NCBI GenBank assembly: GCA_002381185.1
Contig: DFOA01000028.1
Coordinates: 18,205-82,204, forward strand
Direction: 5' to 3'
Source of the DNA: Firmicutes bacterium UBA3553
Lineage (GTDB): Bacteria; Bacillota; Clostridia; Tissierellales; Sedimentibacteraceae
DNA length: 64,000 nucleotides
A program made the translations under genes and the position numbers. Shown here piece by piece: positions 19,291 to 27,877 of this stretch. Every line of letters begins with the position of its first letter. Position 1 is the first letter of the stretch. The notes beneath the pieces are model-generated. The model worked only from the letters and a program-made list of their open reading frames with translations, did no database searches and had not been told where the DNA came from.

Positions 19291-19854
19291 TTACTTTCTG
19301 TTATATTCAGCAAATGTCTGCTGATTTTTATCTTTTTCTGACAGTAGAATTTTTTCTATTTCTTCCAAAGGCCACTGTATATTTATTTCATTATCATTCC
19401 AAATTATTCCGCTGTCAAATTCCGGGTGATAAAGGTTAGTACATTTGTAAGCAAATGTTGCTTCATCTGAAAGTACTAAAAAACCGTGAGCAAAGTTTTC
19501 GGGTATATAAAACATTCTTTTATTTTCTGATGATAACCTGACTCCTGTCCACTTTCCATATGTTTCAGAGTCCTTTCTTAAATCAACCGCTACATCAAAA
19601 ACTTCCCCTTGTAGTACTCTCACCAGCTTGCCCTGAGAATGCCGTGTTTGAAAGTGAAGTCCTCTAAGTACGCCTTTTTTAGATTTTGATTCATTGTCCT
19701 GAACAAAAATCATATCTAATCCGGCTTCTTTAAAATTTTCATATTGGTATGTTTCCTGAAAATACCCTCTGTTATCTCCAAAAACTTTTGACTCAATTAT
19801 ATAAACACCTTTTATATCTGTTTCAATAAAGGTAAAGTTCCCGACTGTTTTCAT
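19291..19854 (-). CDS. rfbC: dTDP-4-dehydrorhamnose 3,5-epimerase
   Basis: 187 residues, a cupin-fold RmlC. It has RGYFQETY, LRGLHFQ with the catalytic His, KLVRVLQGEVFDVAVDLR, and FYIPENFAHGFLVL. It epimerises dTDP-4-keto-6-deoxyglucose in the third step of dTDP-rhamnose synthesis. ATG 19854 has GGAG 7 nt upstream. An upstream in-frame start would overlap rfbA and lacks a good ribosome site. Confidence 0.96.
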   Translation of the reverse strand: MKTVGNFTFIETDIKGVYIIESKVFGDNRGYFQETYQYENFKEAGLDMIFVQDNESKSKKGVLRGLHFQTRHSQGKLVRVLQGEVFDVAVDLRKDSETYGKWTGVRLSSENKRMFYIPENFAHGFLVLSDEATFAYKCTNLYHPEFDSGIIWNDNEINIQWPLEEIEKILLSEKDKNQQTFAEYNRK

Positions 19855-19873
19855 TCTGATTCTCCATCTGTTA

Positions 19874-20743
19874 TCATAGACCGTTAGCAACATCCATTAT
19901 ATATTTGCCATATTCTGTTTTTAGCATTGGTTGTGCCAAATCTATTAATTTCTCTCTTGAAATATACCCTTTTCTGTATGCTATTTCTTCGAGGCATGCA
20001 ATATATAACCCTTGTCTTTTTTGAATTGTATCTACAAAATTGCTTGCTTCCAGTAAACTGTCATGAGTTCCGGTATCCAACCAAGCCATTCCTCTCCCAA
20101 ATACTTCTACTTTTAATTTGCCTCTTCTGAGGTATTCATCATTAACAGAAGTTATTTCTAATTCACCTCTTGCTGAAGGTCTAATATTCTTTGCTATTTC
20201 AATTACATCATTATCATAAAAATATAATCCTGGAACAGCATAATTTGATTTAGGATTTTTAGGTTTTTCTTCTATTGAAATTGCCTGACCTTTATTATCA
20301 AATTCTACCACCCCATATGAGGTTGGATCCTTAACATAATATCCAAATATTACGGCACCCTCATCATTGGCCGCAGCATCTTCCAACGTCCCGGTAAATC
20401 CTCTTCCGTAGAATATATTATCCCCCAGCACTAGTGCCACCTTGTCATTTTCTACGAATTTTTCACCAATTATGAAAGCCTCTGCAAGTCCATTTGGTGC
20501 CTTTTGAATTTCGTACGATATATTTAATCCTAAATGGCTTCCGTCACCAAATAATCTTTGGAAGCTTGGTGTATCAACCTCTGTGGATATTATAAGTATA
20601 TCCTTAATTCCGGCTAACATAAGGGTTGATAGAGGATAGTAAATCATCGGCTTGTCATAAATCGGCAGCAGCTGCTTGCATATTGGTTTAGTTATAGGGT
20701 ATAGACGTGTTCCTGAACCGCCTGCCAGTATAATTCCTTTCAT
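19874..20743 (-). CDS. rfbA: Glucose-1-phosphate thymidylyltransferase
   Basis: 289 residues, full-length RmlA. It starts MKGIILAGGSGTRLYP, with KPMIYYPLSTLM, VLGDNIFYG and EKPKNPKSNYAVPGLYFYD. It makes dTDP-glucose from dTTP and glucose-1-phosphate, the committed step toward dTDP-rhamnose. AAGGAG precedes the ATG, and the gene lies 13 bp after rfbD. Confidence 0.97.
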   Translation of the reverse strand: MKGIILAGGSGTRLYPITKPICKQLLPIYDKPMIYYPLSTLMLAGIKDILIISTEVDTPSFQRLFGDGSHLGLNISYEIQKAPNGLAEAFIIGEKFVENDKVALVLGDNIFYGRGFTGTLEDAAANDEGAVIFGYYVKDPTSYGVVEFDNKGQAISIEEKPKNPKSNYAVPGLYFYDNDVIEIAKNIRPSARGELEITSVNDEYLRRGKLKVEVFGRGMAWLDTGTHDSLLEASNFVDTIQKRQGLYIACLEEIAYRKGYISREKLIDLAQPMLKTEYGKYIMDVANGL

Positions 20744-20756
20744 TTATATTCTCCTT

Positions 20757-21620
20757 TTATACATTTTCTTTTTCTAAGTATTTTTTTAATGCTTCCTGCC
20801 ATGTTTTAAACTTATATAGCCCCAGCTCATTCAGTTTCTTGTTTTCCAGCACTGAATATTTAGGCCTTCTTGCCGGTCTTGGGAATTCATCTGTAGTTAC
20901 AGGAATAACCTTTGTATTTATATTTAGCAATCCGTATATTTCACAGGTTAAATCGTACCAGCTGCAATATCCTTCGCATGTGCCATGGTATATGCCGTAT
21001 TCTTCTGTTTCAATTAAGTTTTCTATCATATTAGCCAGTTCCGCAGTACTTGTTGGGCTGCCGATTTGATCATTTACGACTTTTACTTTTGCATTATTCT
21101 TTGATAAGTTAATCATTGTTCTTACAAAGTTCTTACCTTCTCCATAGAGCCATGCTGTTCTGATTATGAAATATTTATTTAAATTTTGAATTATAAACTT
21201 TTCGCCTTCCAGTTTGGTTCTGCCATATGCACTTTGTGGATTTGTAACATCTGTTTCATAATATGGTCTTATATTTCCCAGCTCATCTTTATTACCTTCA
21301 CCGTCAAATACATAGTCTGTTGATATATGAACCAATTTAGCCCCTATTTCATTTGCTGCTATAGCAAGGTTTTTGGGTCCTATGGCATTTGACTTGTAAG
21401 CTGCGTCTCCTTGTTGTTCACATAAATCTACCGCCGTGTATGCAGCACAATTAATAATAACATCAGGTTTTTTAAATTTTATTAACTCCGTTACTTGTTG
21501 AGTATCAGTAATATCTAAATCAGCTCTGCTTGTTACAATAAGTTCATATTTATCTTTTAGTTTGTTTTGAAGTTCTAGTCCAAGTTGCCCATTAGAACCG
21601 GTAATCAGCACTTTTTTCAT
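20757..21620 (-). CDS. rfbD: dTDP-4-dehydrorhamnose reductase
   Basis: 287 residues, RmlD. It has ITGSNGQLGLEL at residues 5-16, STDYVFDG, the YGRTKLEGE catalytic pair and IRTAWLYG. It performs the final NAD(P)H reduction giving dTDP-L-rhamnose. GGAG precedes the ATG. A separate promoter sits in the 104-bp gap upstream, so rfbDACB and the export genes may be transcribed partly independently of the genes upstream. Confidence 0.97.
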   Translation of the reverse strand: MKKVLITGSNGQLGLELQNKLKDKYELIVTSRADLDITDTQQVTELIKFKKPDVIINCAAYTAVDLCEQQGDAAYKSNAIGPKNLAIAANEIGAKLVHISTDYVFDGEGNKDELGNIRPYYETDVTNPQSAYGRTKLEGEKFIIQNLNKYFIIRTAWLYGEGKNFVRTMINLSKNNAKVKVVNDQIGSPTSTAELANMIENLIETEEYGIYHGTCEGYCSWYDLTCEIYGLLNINTKVIPVTTDEFPRPARRPKYSVLENKKLNELGLYKFKTWQEALKKYLEKENV

Positions 21621-21656
21621 TCACATACTCCATGTATTTTCTTATAGCTAAACTAA

Positions 21657-21684
21657 AGTATACCATAATTATGGCAAATAACAA
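21657..21684 (-). promoter_or_regulatory. Predicted internal promoter ahead of rfbD
   Basis: On the minus strand, TTGTTA (21684-21679), a 16-bp spacer and TATACT (21662-21657) lie 37 bp ahead of the rfbD start, in the largest gap of the upstream half of the locus. Confidence 0.45.
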
Positions 21685-21724
21685 ATGGAAATCGCATATT
21701 GTTACAAATTATTTGGATTGCTAA

Positions 21725-22648
21725 TTAACAAAATATTATTTGACCTAAAACTCTCATTAAACTATTCTTCCATAACCTATATTTTAGTAATATTAGTATC
21801 TTTTTTAACTTATTGAATTTAGTCATAAGGGAGTATTGATTTACTATTAAATAATTATTTTTATCTATTAAGTTTCCCAAAGAATTTAACATTTCTTCAG
21901 ACTGTAAGTATGTGTCGCTGATAGACTTTTTAATGTCATTGATATTGCTTAATCTTTTCAATATATAATTTGCACTGTTTACATCTTTAGCTCCGACATC
22001 ATTATATTTATGCTGTCTATAGAGAACTGTTGGTTTTTCTATAAATTCAATTTTCCCTAATGATGATGCTATAAGTGCCATCCACCAATCATGCATTATT
22101 GCATATTTAGGTATTGTCTTAATATAATCTAGCAGCTTCCTGTTTACCATTACAGTACATCCTGTAACAATATTTTGTACCAGCAGATTATTTAATTTAT
22201 CCTTGCTGCTGTCCAGATTCTGCATTTTTAATAAGGAATCGGATATGATATTTAAATTTTCATCGGCTACCTTTAAATCAGTATGAACCAAAATGGGAAT
22301 GTCTTTATATGCGTTCTCTGCTTCCTTCATTTTGTTATATGTTATTTCTATTTTTTCTGGTATCCAGACATCATCCTGGTCACAAGTCATAATATAATCG
22401 CTTTTAGAATATTGCAGCATACTGAAAAAATTATCTTTAGCTGAGCCTGTAGGTTTATCGGATACCACTACTTTAATTTTATCCTTATATCTTTTTTCAT
22501 AGGCGTTTATAATTTTGACGGTGTTGTCTGTTGAACAATCATCTTTTATATATAAAAACCAATCCTTATATGTCTGATTGAGTATGGATTCTATTTGCTC
22601 TGTGATATATTTTTCCCCGTTATATGAAGCCAGTAAAATATCTATCAT
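21725..22648 (-). CDS. GT2 glycosyltransferase, rhamnosyltransferase-like
   Basis: 307 residues. A GT2 domain with IDILLASYNGEKYITEQIESIL, IKDDCSTDNT and the TCDQDDVW metal motif, the pattern typical of RfbN/RgpB-type rhamnosyltransferases. The C-terminus holds a basic amphipathic stretch. It lies 1 bp after the preceding GT2 gene. With rfbDACB next in line, dTDP-rhamnose is the likely donor, but this is inferred from context. Confidence 0.85.
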   Translation of the reverse strand: MIDILLASYNGEKYITEQIESILNQTYKDWFLYIKDDCSTDNTVKIINAYEKRYKDKIKVVVSDKPTGSAKDNFFSMLQYSKSDYIMTCDQDDVWIPEKIEITYNKMKEAENAYKDIPILVHTDLKVADENLNIISDSLLKMQNLDSSKDKLNNLLVQNIVTGCTVMVNRKLLDYIKTIPKYAIMHDWWMALIASSLGKIEFIEKPTVLYRQHKYNDVGAKDVNSANYILKRLSNINDIKKSISDTYLQSEEMLNSLGNLIDKNNYLIVNQYSLMTKFNKLKKILILLKYRLWKNSLMRVLGQIIFC

Positions 22649-22649
22649 C

Positions 22650-23501
22650 TTATTTACCCTTATGTTTTAATAGAGTCAACCAATATTTAATTTTTATCGT
22701 GCTGTAAATTAAGGTCGTTACCACAATACTGTATTTGTTTTTATAATGCTTATTGTAAAATATAATCATTGCATCATAGAAATGAAAAATAACTGTCCTG
22801 GAAGATTTGTGCAGTCCGCTTTGTCCTTTTAAATGAGTTATAACAGCATCTGCAAAATATATTATCTTATATCCTTTTTCTTTAACTCTGAAGCATAAGT
22901 CCAGATCTTCCCCATACATAAAAAATGCTTCATCAAACCCATTGATTTCTTCGAATAAGTTTTTATTAATCATTAAAAATGCACCGGATACACTATCAAC
23001 TTCATTGGTTTCTGATTCACTAAAATATGTTTGTCTGTAGGCACCATATTTTCTTGAATCAGGGAATTTTCTGTCCAGTCCCAAATAATAATACAAAGCA
23101 GCACCCGGAGTTGGAAATCCTCTTTTACAGCCGTGATCGAGCGTTCCATCCCTAAGCAATATCCTAGCCCCAAGTATACCGGTATCTTTGTTTGCTCTCA
23201 TGTATTCCGCACATTTTAATAATGCATTGTCATGTATCAGAGTATCTGAATTTAAAAACAATAAATATTTGCCTTCAGCTATTTTTGCACCTGAATTGCA
23301 GCCGTGCCCGAAACCATGATTTTCTATTTTACAGGTCTTTACATACTGACTGTCATAATTGCACATCTGGCTTTTATCAGTTGAATTATCAGCAACTATA
23401 ATTTCATAATTGATGCCGTGAGTATTTTTTATTATTGAATCTATGGTTTGATATGTTAAATCTTTAGTATTATAGTTTACAATAATTATTGACAAATCCA
23501 T
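22650..23501 (-). CDS. GT2 glycosyltransferase, WbbL-like
   Basis: 283 residues. It starts DLSIIIVNYNTKDLTYQTI, with ADNSTDKS, NHGFGHGCNSG, LFLNSDT and GEDLDLCFRVKEKG, the WbbL/RfbF-type rhamnosyltransferase signature. AAAGG precedes the ATG, and the gene begins 2 bp after the sugar-phosphate transferase stop. It probably adds an early residue, likely rhamnose, to the lipid-linked primer made by that neighbour. Confidence 0.88.
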   Translation of the reverse strand: MDLSIIIVNYNTKDLTYQTIDSIIKNTHGINYEIIVADNSTDKSQMCNYDSQYVKTCKIENHGFGHGCNSGAKIAEGKYLLFLNSDTLIHDNALLKCAEYMRANKDTGILGARILLRDGTLDHGCKRGFPTPGAALYYYLGLDRKFPDSRKYGAYRQTYFSESETNEVDSVSGAFLMINKNLFEEINGFDEAFFMYGEDLDLCFRVKEKGYKIIYFADAVITHLKGQSGLHKSSRTVIFHFYDAMIIFYNKHYKNKYSIVVTTLIYSTIKIKYWLTLLKHKGK

Positions 23502-23503
23502 AC

Positions 23504-24901
23504 TTATTCCTTTTCAGTGACACTGCATTCGTATTCTGCTTCTTTGAGTATATTGCTTTTATCAAAGCCTTCAGTACTTTCTTCATTGCTTGGAGTAAAA
23601 ATATACTTAATGGTCATAAACATGATTTTTAAATCTAACAGTAATGAAAATTTTTCTATATACATCATATCAAGTTTAAGCTTGTCATAGGCTGTGGTAT
23701 TGTACTTGCCCATTATTTGAGCATATCCTGTTAACCCTGCTTTTACCTTAGTTCTAAATTCAAATTCAGGCACTACGTCAATATATGCTTTTGCTATTTC
23801 CGGGCGCTCAGGTCTCGGTCCCACTAATGACATGTCACCTTTCAGTACATTGAACAGCTGTGGCAATTCATCAAATCTGATTTTTCTTATAATTTTACCG
23901 ATGCTTGTTATTCTGTCATCTTTTTTTGCTGCAAGTCTTGGAACTCCGTCCCATTCTGCATTGACCACCATACTTCTGAATTTATATATTTCAAATATCT
24001 TATTATCTATTGTTAACCTGTTTTGTTTAAATATTACAGGACCCTTATCATTCATCTTTATAGATACAGCCACAACTAACATTATTGGAGATGTAATAGC
24101 AATGGCCATGAAAGATACCACAATATCAATGGCTCTTTTTAAGAATATCTGTTCATATGACATACCTGTATTTTTACTTAAAAACAGCGGGGTATCAAAC
24201 AAATGAACTGCATCAGAACTTCCTATTATTATGTCAGAAATTTTAGGTGTCATATAAACACTCATTGACCTTCTATAGCATTCCTTCAATAATTTATTTC
24301 TGGTGTAAGATTCGACATCATATATTACTATGGCATCATAACCTTGTACCTCTTTCATTATTGCTTCAAACCCAATACTAACATCTACTAGTTTGCATAT
24401 TTTATATTTATCCCATCTCTTGTCCATCTTTTCTACAAATGTATCAACATTTTCATTACCATATACAATCACAATGTTCATAGGGGGAAAGAGTTTATAA
24501 TAAATTCTGTTTGAAAAATATGTCCACAAAATAGACAGAGCTATCTGGAATAAAGTCATTATAATAAAAGCAACAGGATTTAACAGCCTTCTGTCCATTA
24601 AACTTACTTCTGCGTAAGTTATTGCATTTACAAATAAAATAGAAATAAGCTGCGAATATATAATGTCTGATACTCTGTAATACCCTACTTTAAATCCCCC
24701 ATACAAATTTGAAAATGCAATATACATTACCGCATAGATAGCGACCAACAAAATAAGCCCTTTGTTATAAAAAGGGCTGTATCTCATCGCATCATTATAT
24801 ACAAGATCCCATGTAAGGTAAAATATTAATGATTGAATAAAGATAATTGTAGCAGTCATTAATAAATTAACTGTGCCCTTATATTTCTTTAATATTTTCA
24901 T
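23504..24901 (-). CDS. Polyprenyl-phosphate sugar-1-phosphate transferase (WbaP/CpsE type)
   Basis: 465 residues. Four N-terminal helices, a central CoA-binding-like domain and the C-terminal bacterial sugar transferase domain with KRAIDIVVSFMAI, FKQNRLTIDNKIFEIYKFRSM, LPQLFNVLKGDMSLVGPRPE and KAGLTGYAQI. It starts glycan assembly by loading a hexose-1-phosphate onto undecaprenyl phosphate. AAAGGTGAG precedes the ATG. It lies 22 bp after the ligase-like gene. Confidence 0.94.
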   Translation of the reverse strand: MKILKKYKGTVNLLMTATIIFIQSLIFYLTWDLVYNDAMRYSPFYNKGLILLVAIYAVMYIAFSNLYGGFKVGYYRVSDIIYSQLISILFVNAITYAEVSLMDRRLLNPVAFIIMTLFQIALSILWTYFSNRIYYKLFPPMNIVIVYGNENVDTFVEKMDKRWDKYKICKLVDVSIGFEAIMKEVQGYDAIVIYDVESYTRNKLLKECYRRSMSVYMTPKISDIIIGSSDAVHLFDTPLFLSKNTGMSYEQIFLKRAIDIVVSFMAIAITSPIMLVVAVSIKMNDKGPVIFKQNRLTIDNKIFEIYKFRSMVVNAEWDGVPRLAAKKDDRITSIGKIIRKIRFDELPQLFNVLKGDMSLVGPRPERPEIAKAYIDVVPEFEFRTKVKAGLTGYAQIMGKYNTTAYDKLKLDMMYIEKFSLLLDLKIMFMTIKYIFTPSNEESTEGFDKSNILKEAEYECSVTEKE

Positions 24902-24923
24902 TTATACTCACCTTTCAATGTTT

Positions 24924-26756
24924 CTAATTTATACTTGAATTCTTTTTAATTTTTAAATTAATACTGATACCTATTCCTAATATCAACCAAAACAAAGGTG
25001 CTACTGATGTTACGCTGTCGTTGAACAATCCTGCAAACAAATATCCAATAACGGATATCAGACAGGCGCCGCCTATTATTTCTTCCGCTTTAGCAAAATT
25101 AACCTTAGTGAACAGTGCCAAGCCGGTTGCAACATATATTAAGCATACAACTAAAAAAGCAATTAAAGATATCACTCCTGTACTCACAGCAATTTGCAAA
25201 TACATATTGTGTGGCTTATCTACCACTATGTTTGCATCAAAATCAATTAAATTCAGCTTGGCAATAAAGTCATCCTGATTGAATGCTATCGGATAATTAT
25301 CAGGTCCAGCACCGCTAAATATATAGTCCTTGAGCATAGGTATTGTAGCTCCCCATTCGTATCCTCTGTTAGAACCGATTGTTTCTAACCCTCTTAAAGG
25401 TTCAAAGAACGGTGATGATTTTGGTTCTGTCAATCTGCCGCCGGAACCTATTATTTTTATTCCGTTATCAGTTATATAGAAATTTATAGTTTTACCGTAA
25501 GCAATAACACTGACACCAGGATATTTATCCTGTATTGTTATGCTGTAGTTTACATATTTGGGATCATTAATTGTAATTTGATTTCTCTTTGATGTTATTT
25601 CCAGTTCCTTATTGTTTTCATCAAGAAAATAAAGCTTATCTCCGTCAACTTTAAAATTCAAGGTTTCCTTATTTGTTTTTATAGTGAAAGTTTCTTTTCC
25701 TAATGTTATATCTTCAAATTTAACAGTATCTTCATTTGCTGTTTTAATATTTTCAATTTGCTGTTTGATATTTAGTGTCTTTATTCTGGCAAATATTGCT
25801 CCGCCGGAAATTGTGTTCAGACCCAAAAATGCTACAATTAATATAACAGCAAATGACGCTGATATTTTCCAATGTTTTATGATTGTCTTTCTAAACAACC
25901 ATAGTGCAAATATTGCTGAAACCGCAACTCCTAAATAACCGGCCCTGGAATTGCAGCCTATCCATGTAAATATCATTAGCACTGTGGCAATTGCTGAAAT
26001 AATCTTTTGCTTATTAGTTTTAGAAGTTAATAAAAGGGCTATTGATATTGGCAGCATCAGTGTTGCAAAGCTTCCTACAAAGTTTGTGTTAAACAAAGTA
26101 CCATATATTGTCTTAGGACCAAATGAAAATGATAAATTATCTACCACAAGATAATTTGGCAGTATTAAATCTTTTCCTATTTTAGCCTGGAATAAGTCAA
26201 ATCCAAAATATTGCCCTAATCCTATTACACCTTCAACAATCATGAGGAATAAAAACGCATTGACAAACAAATTTACATCTCTTTCGTTGTTAACAAAGTT
26301 AATTGTCAGAAATGTAATCAGGACATAGCTTAAAAGCACAAGCATGCCTTGATACATATCAACGAAACCCCAAAGAGCTGTTTGAGTGTCTTTTGCAAAT
26401 ATAGTTGATATAATTACAAATATTGCGTAAATTCCAAGTGGTATATAGTATTGTTTTAAATTTTTAAGGGGTAAATTTTTTTGCTTGTATAATATAATAT
26501 AGGTTATAAGTGCTATTGCTGTTAAAACCATTACCCAACGGGCCTTCCAATAGCTGAAAAAATCCAGGTACTGGTGCTGGCCTGTCCAGTATAGGGACTG
26601 AGTTGTACCTGCCAAGTCCACATATTTTGCATATACTATCAAAGGTACAAAGCCTGCTATTAATAATAGTGGTATATAATAAAACACCGAAAGTTTTTTA
26701 TTCTCGTAATCAATTGTAATTGTATTTTTGGCTTTATTATCATTCTTTTTATTCAA
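24924..26756 (-). CDS. O-antigen ligase/polymerase-like (WaaL/Wzy) membrane protein
   Basis: About 610 residues with about twelve helices and the O-antigen-ligase-family core (NFVGSFATLMLPI, CNSRAGYLG, SGAGPDNYP, DKPHNMYLQIAVSTG). The extracytoplasmic loop is enlarged by about 130 residues of beta-rich sequence (about 345-470). Two starts are possible. TTG 26756 sits 6 nt behind GGGGTG and is preferred; GTG 26765 has no separate ribosome site. It is first in the locus and probably polymerises or attaches lipid-linked glycan outside the membrane. Confidence 0.82.
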   Translation of the reverse strand: MNKKNDNKAKNTITIDYENKKLSVFYYIPLLLIAGFVPLIVYAKYVDLAGTTQSLYWTGQHQYLDFFSYWKARWVMVLTAIALITYIILYKQKNLPLKNLKQYYIPLGIYAIFVIISTIFAKDTQTALWGFVDMYQGMLVLLSYVLITFLTINFVNNERDVNLFVNAFLFLMIVEGVIGLGQYFGFDLFQAKIGKDLILPNYLVVDNLSFSFGPKTIYGTLFNTNFVGSFATLMLPISIALLLTSKTNKQKIISAIATVLMIFTWIGCNSRAGYLGVAVSAIFALWLFRKTIIKHWKISASFAVILIVAFLGLNTISGGAIFARIKTLNIKQQIENIKTANEDTVKFEDITLGKETFTIKTNKETLNFKVDGDKLYFLDENNKELEITSKRNQITINDPKYVNYSITIQDKYPGVSVIAYGKTINFYITDNGIKIIGSGGRLTEPKSSPFFEPLRGLETIGSNRGYEWGATIPMLKDYIFSGAGPDNYPIAFNQDDFIAKLNLIDFDANIVVDKPHNMYLQIAVSTGVISLIAFLVVCLIYVATGLALFTKVNFAKAEEIIGGACLISVIGYLFAGLFNDSVTSVAPLFWLILGIGISINLKIKKNSSIN

Positions 26757-26806
26757 TTTAATCACCCCAGATATCTTCTTGTCATTTTTCGTCGATTTAC
26801 TTAACT

Positions 26807-26835
26807 ATTTTAACATCTTACATAGTTTGTTGCAA
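26807..26835 (-). promoter_or_regulatory. Predicted promoter of the polysaccharide operon
   Basis: On the minus strand, TTGCAA (26835-26830), a 17-bp spacer and TAAAAT (26812-26807) lie about 50 bp ahead of the first glycan gene. Confidence 0.45.
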
Positions 26836-27126
26836 TGCTTTTTTAGTAATATAACTTTGTTGTATATATTCAACGTATATATTGACTTTGCATGACTAAA
26901 TTAATTATTTTAAAAAAGCATAATTTATTGCAATGATTCCTTATGTTGGTTTTATATGTGTTTCTTAGAAGTTCTTTGCTCTCCTATATTCACTAAAAAA
27001 TTAATAAAATAATAACAATCATAATTACATTATTCCATGAGCCGAATCAATAAAAAAAATTAAAATATCTTCTATCTGGTATAAATTTATTTTATAATTT
27101 AGTCTTTAAATCACAATTAAAGGTTA

Positions 27127-27156
27127 TTGGACAACATAAGGTGCAATGTGTATAAT
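27127..27156 (+). promoter_or_regulatory. Predicted promoter of the TudS-related gene
   Basis: TTGGAC (27127-27132), an 18-bp spacer and TATAAT (27151-27156) lie 40 bp ahead of the TTG start. Confidence 0.55.
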
Positions 27157-27195
27157 ATTTAAGTATTTTACAGATAAAAGAAAGTTGGTGAGGCT

Positions 27196-27750
27196 TTGAA
27201 AAGGAACCGTAAAATAGTATTGGTCGCACATTGTATATTGAATATAAATTCAAAGGTTTATGGTATTGCTACGGAGCCTGCAGGATGCAGGCAGATTGTT
27301 TCCGGACTGCTGGATAACGGTTTCGGAATTATACAGCTGCCCTGTGTGGAGCAAAGCTGCTTTGGCATCAATCGCTGGGGCTTGGTAAAGAATCAGTTGG
27401 ACTTTCCGGGTTTCAGGTCGAAATGTTATGAGCTGCTTAAACCTGTTGTTGAACAAATATCGGATTTTTATAAAAACGGATATGAAATAGCCGCAGTAAT
27501 TGGTTTGGATGGCAGTCCTTCATGTGGCATTAATTATACCTGTACAGGCAATTGGGGAGGAGAAATCGGAGAGGGTTATGATTTGCAGTCCAAAATCAGC
27601 TCTTTGAAAAACCTGTCTGAATATGGTGTTATGATGGAAATATTATCTGAAATGCTAAGTAAAGCCGGTATATTTACGAAATTTTTATCAGTTGATGAAA
27701 GCTGCCCGGAAGCATCTTCACAAGAGCTTATCGCCAAATTAGTTGAATAA
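27196..27750 (+). CDS. TudS-related putative desulfidase (DUF523-like)
   Basis: 184 residues from a TTG start with a GGTGAGG stretch just upstream. Three Cys-containing motifs are placed as in TudS-related proteins: VAHCILN near residue 12, LPCVEQ near 52 and GSPSCG near 110; these Cys would ligate a [4Fe-4S] cluster. TudS removes sulfur from thiouracil, but this branch has no proven substrate. It is followed, after 127 bp, by an amino-acid ABC transporter on the same strand, which might supply or scavenge a sulfur compound. Confidence 0.7.
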   Translation: MKRNRKIVLVAHCILNINSKVYGIATEPAGCRQIVSGLLDNGFGIIQLPCVEQSCFGINRWGLVKNQLDFPGFRSKCYELLKPVVEQISDFYKNGYEIAAVIGLDGSPSCGINYTCTGNWGGEIGEGYDLQSKISSLKNLSEYGVMMEILSEMLSKAGIFTKFLSVDESCPEASSQELIAKLVE

Positions 27751-27763
27751 TTTTAAAGAGACT

Positions 27764-27836
27764 GTTGCATTAGGAATATTCGTGTCATCCTGAGCGTCAG
27801 CTAGAGTTCTCATACATACTGATACATTAATGCAAC
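27764..27836. repeat. Inverted repeat enclosing a GTCATCCTGAGCG-type repeat fragment
   Basis: Perfect 9-bp arms GTTGCATTA (27764-27772) and TAATGCAAC (27828-27836) enclose 55 bp that contain GTCATCCTGAGCG, a string I recall from dispersed repeats in several bacterial phyla. It occupies most of the gap between the desulfidase-like gene and the transporter operon. It may be a small decayed mobile repeat. Confidence 0.4.
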
Positions 27837-27877
27837 GGAATCTTTAGTTATTATAATAAATACACAGGAGAGAGAAA

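Larger units (their letters stand above)
26757..27195. other. Divergent intergenic region between glycan locus and TudS-related gene
   Basis: About 430 bp of very AT-rich DNA with no gene. It holds the outward promoters for the glycan operon (minus) and the desulfidase-like gene (plus). The middle (about 26890-27100) shows only AT runs and no clear operator or RNA fold. Confidence 0.6.

Noticed and set aside
23832..24206. Plus-strand 124-codon frame inside the sugar-phosphate transferase gene
   Set aside because: The minus-strand gene has strong family motifs over the same bases; the plus frame has none.
1..26765. CRISPR or tandem-repeat array in the AT-rich glycan locus
   Set aside because: The AT-rich monotony comes from coding sequence; no regularly spaced identical repeats were seen.
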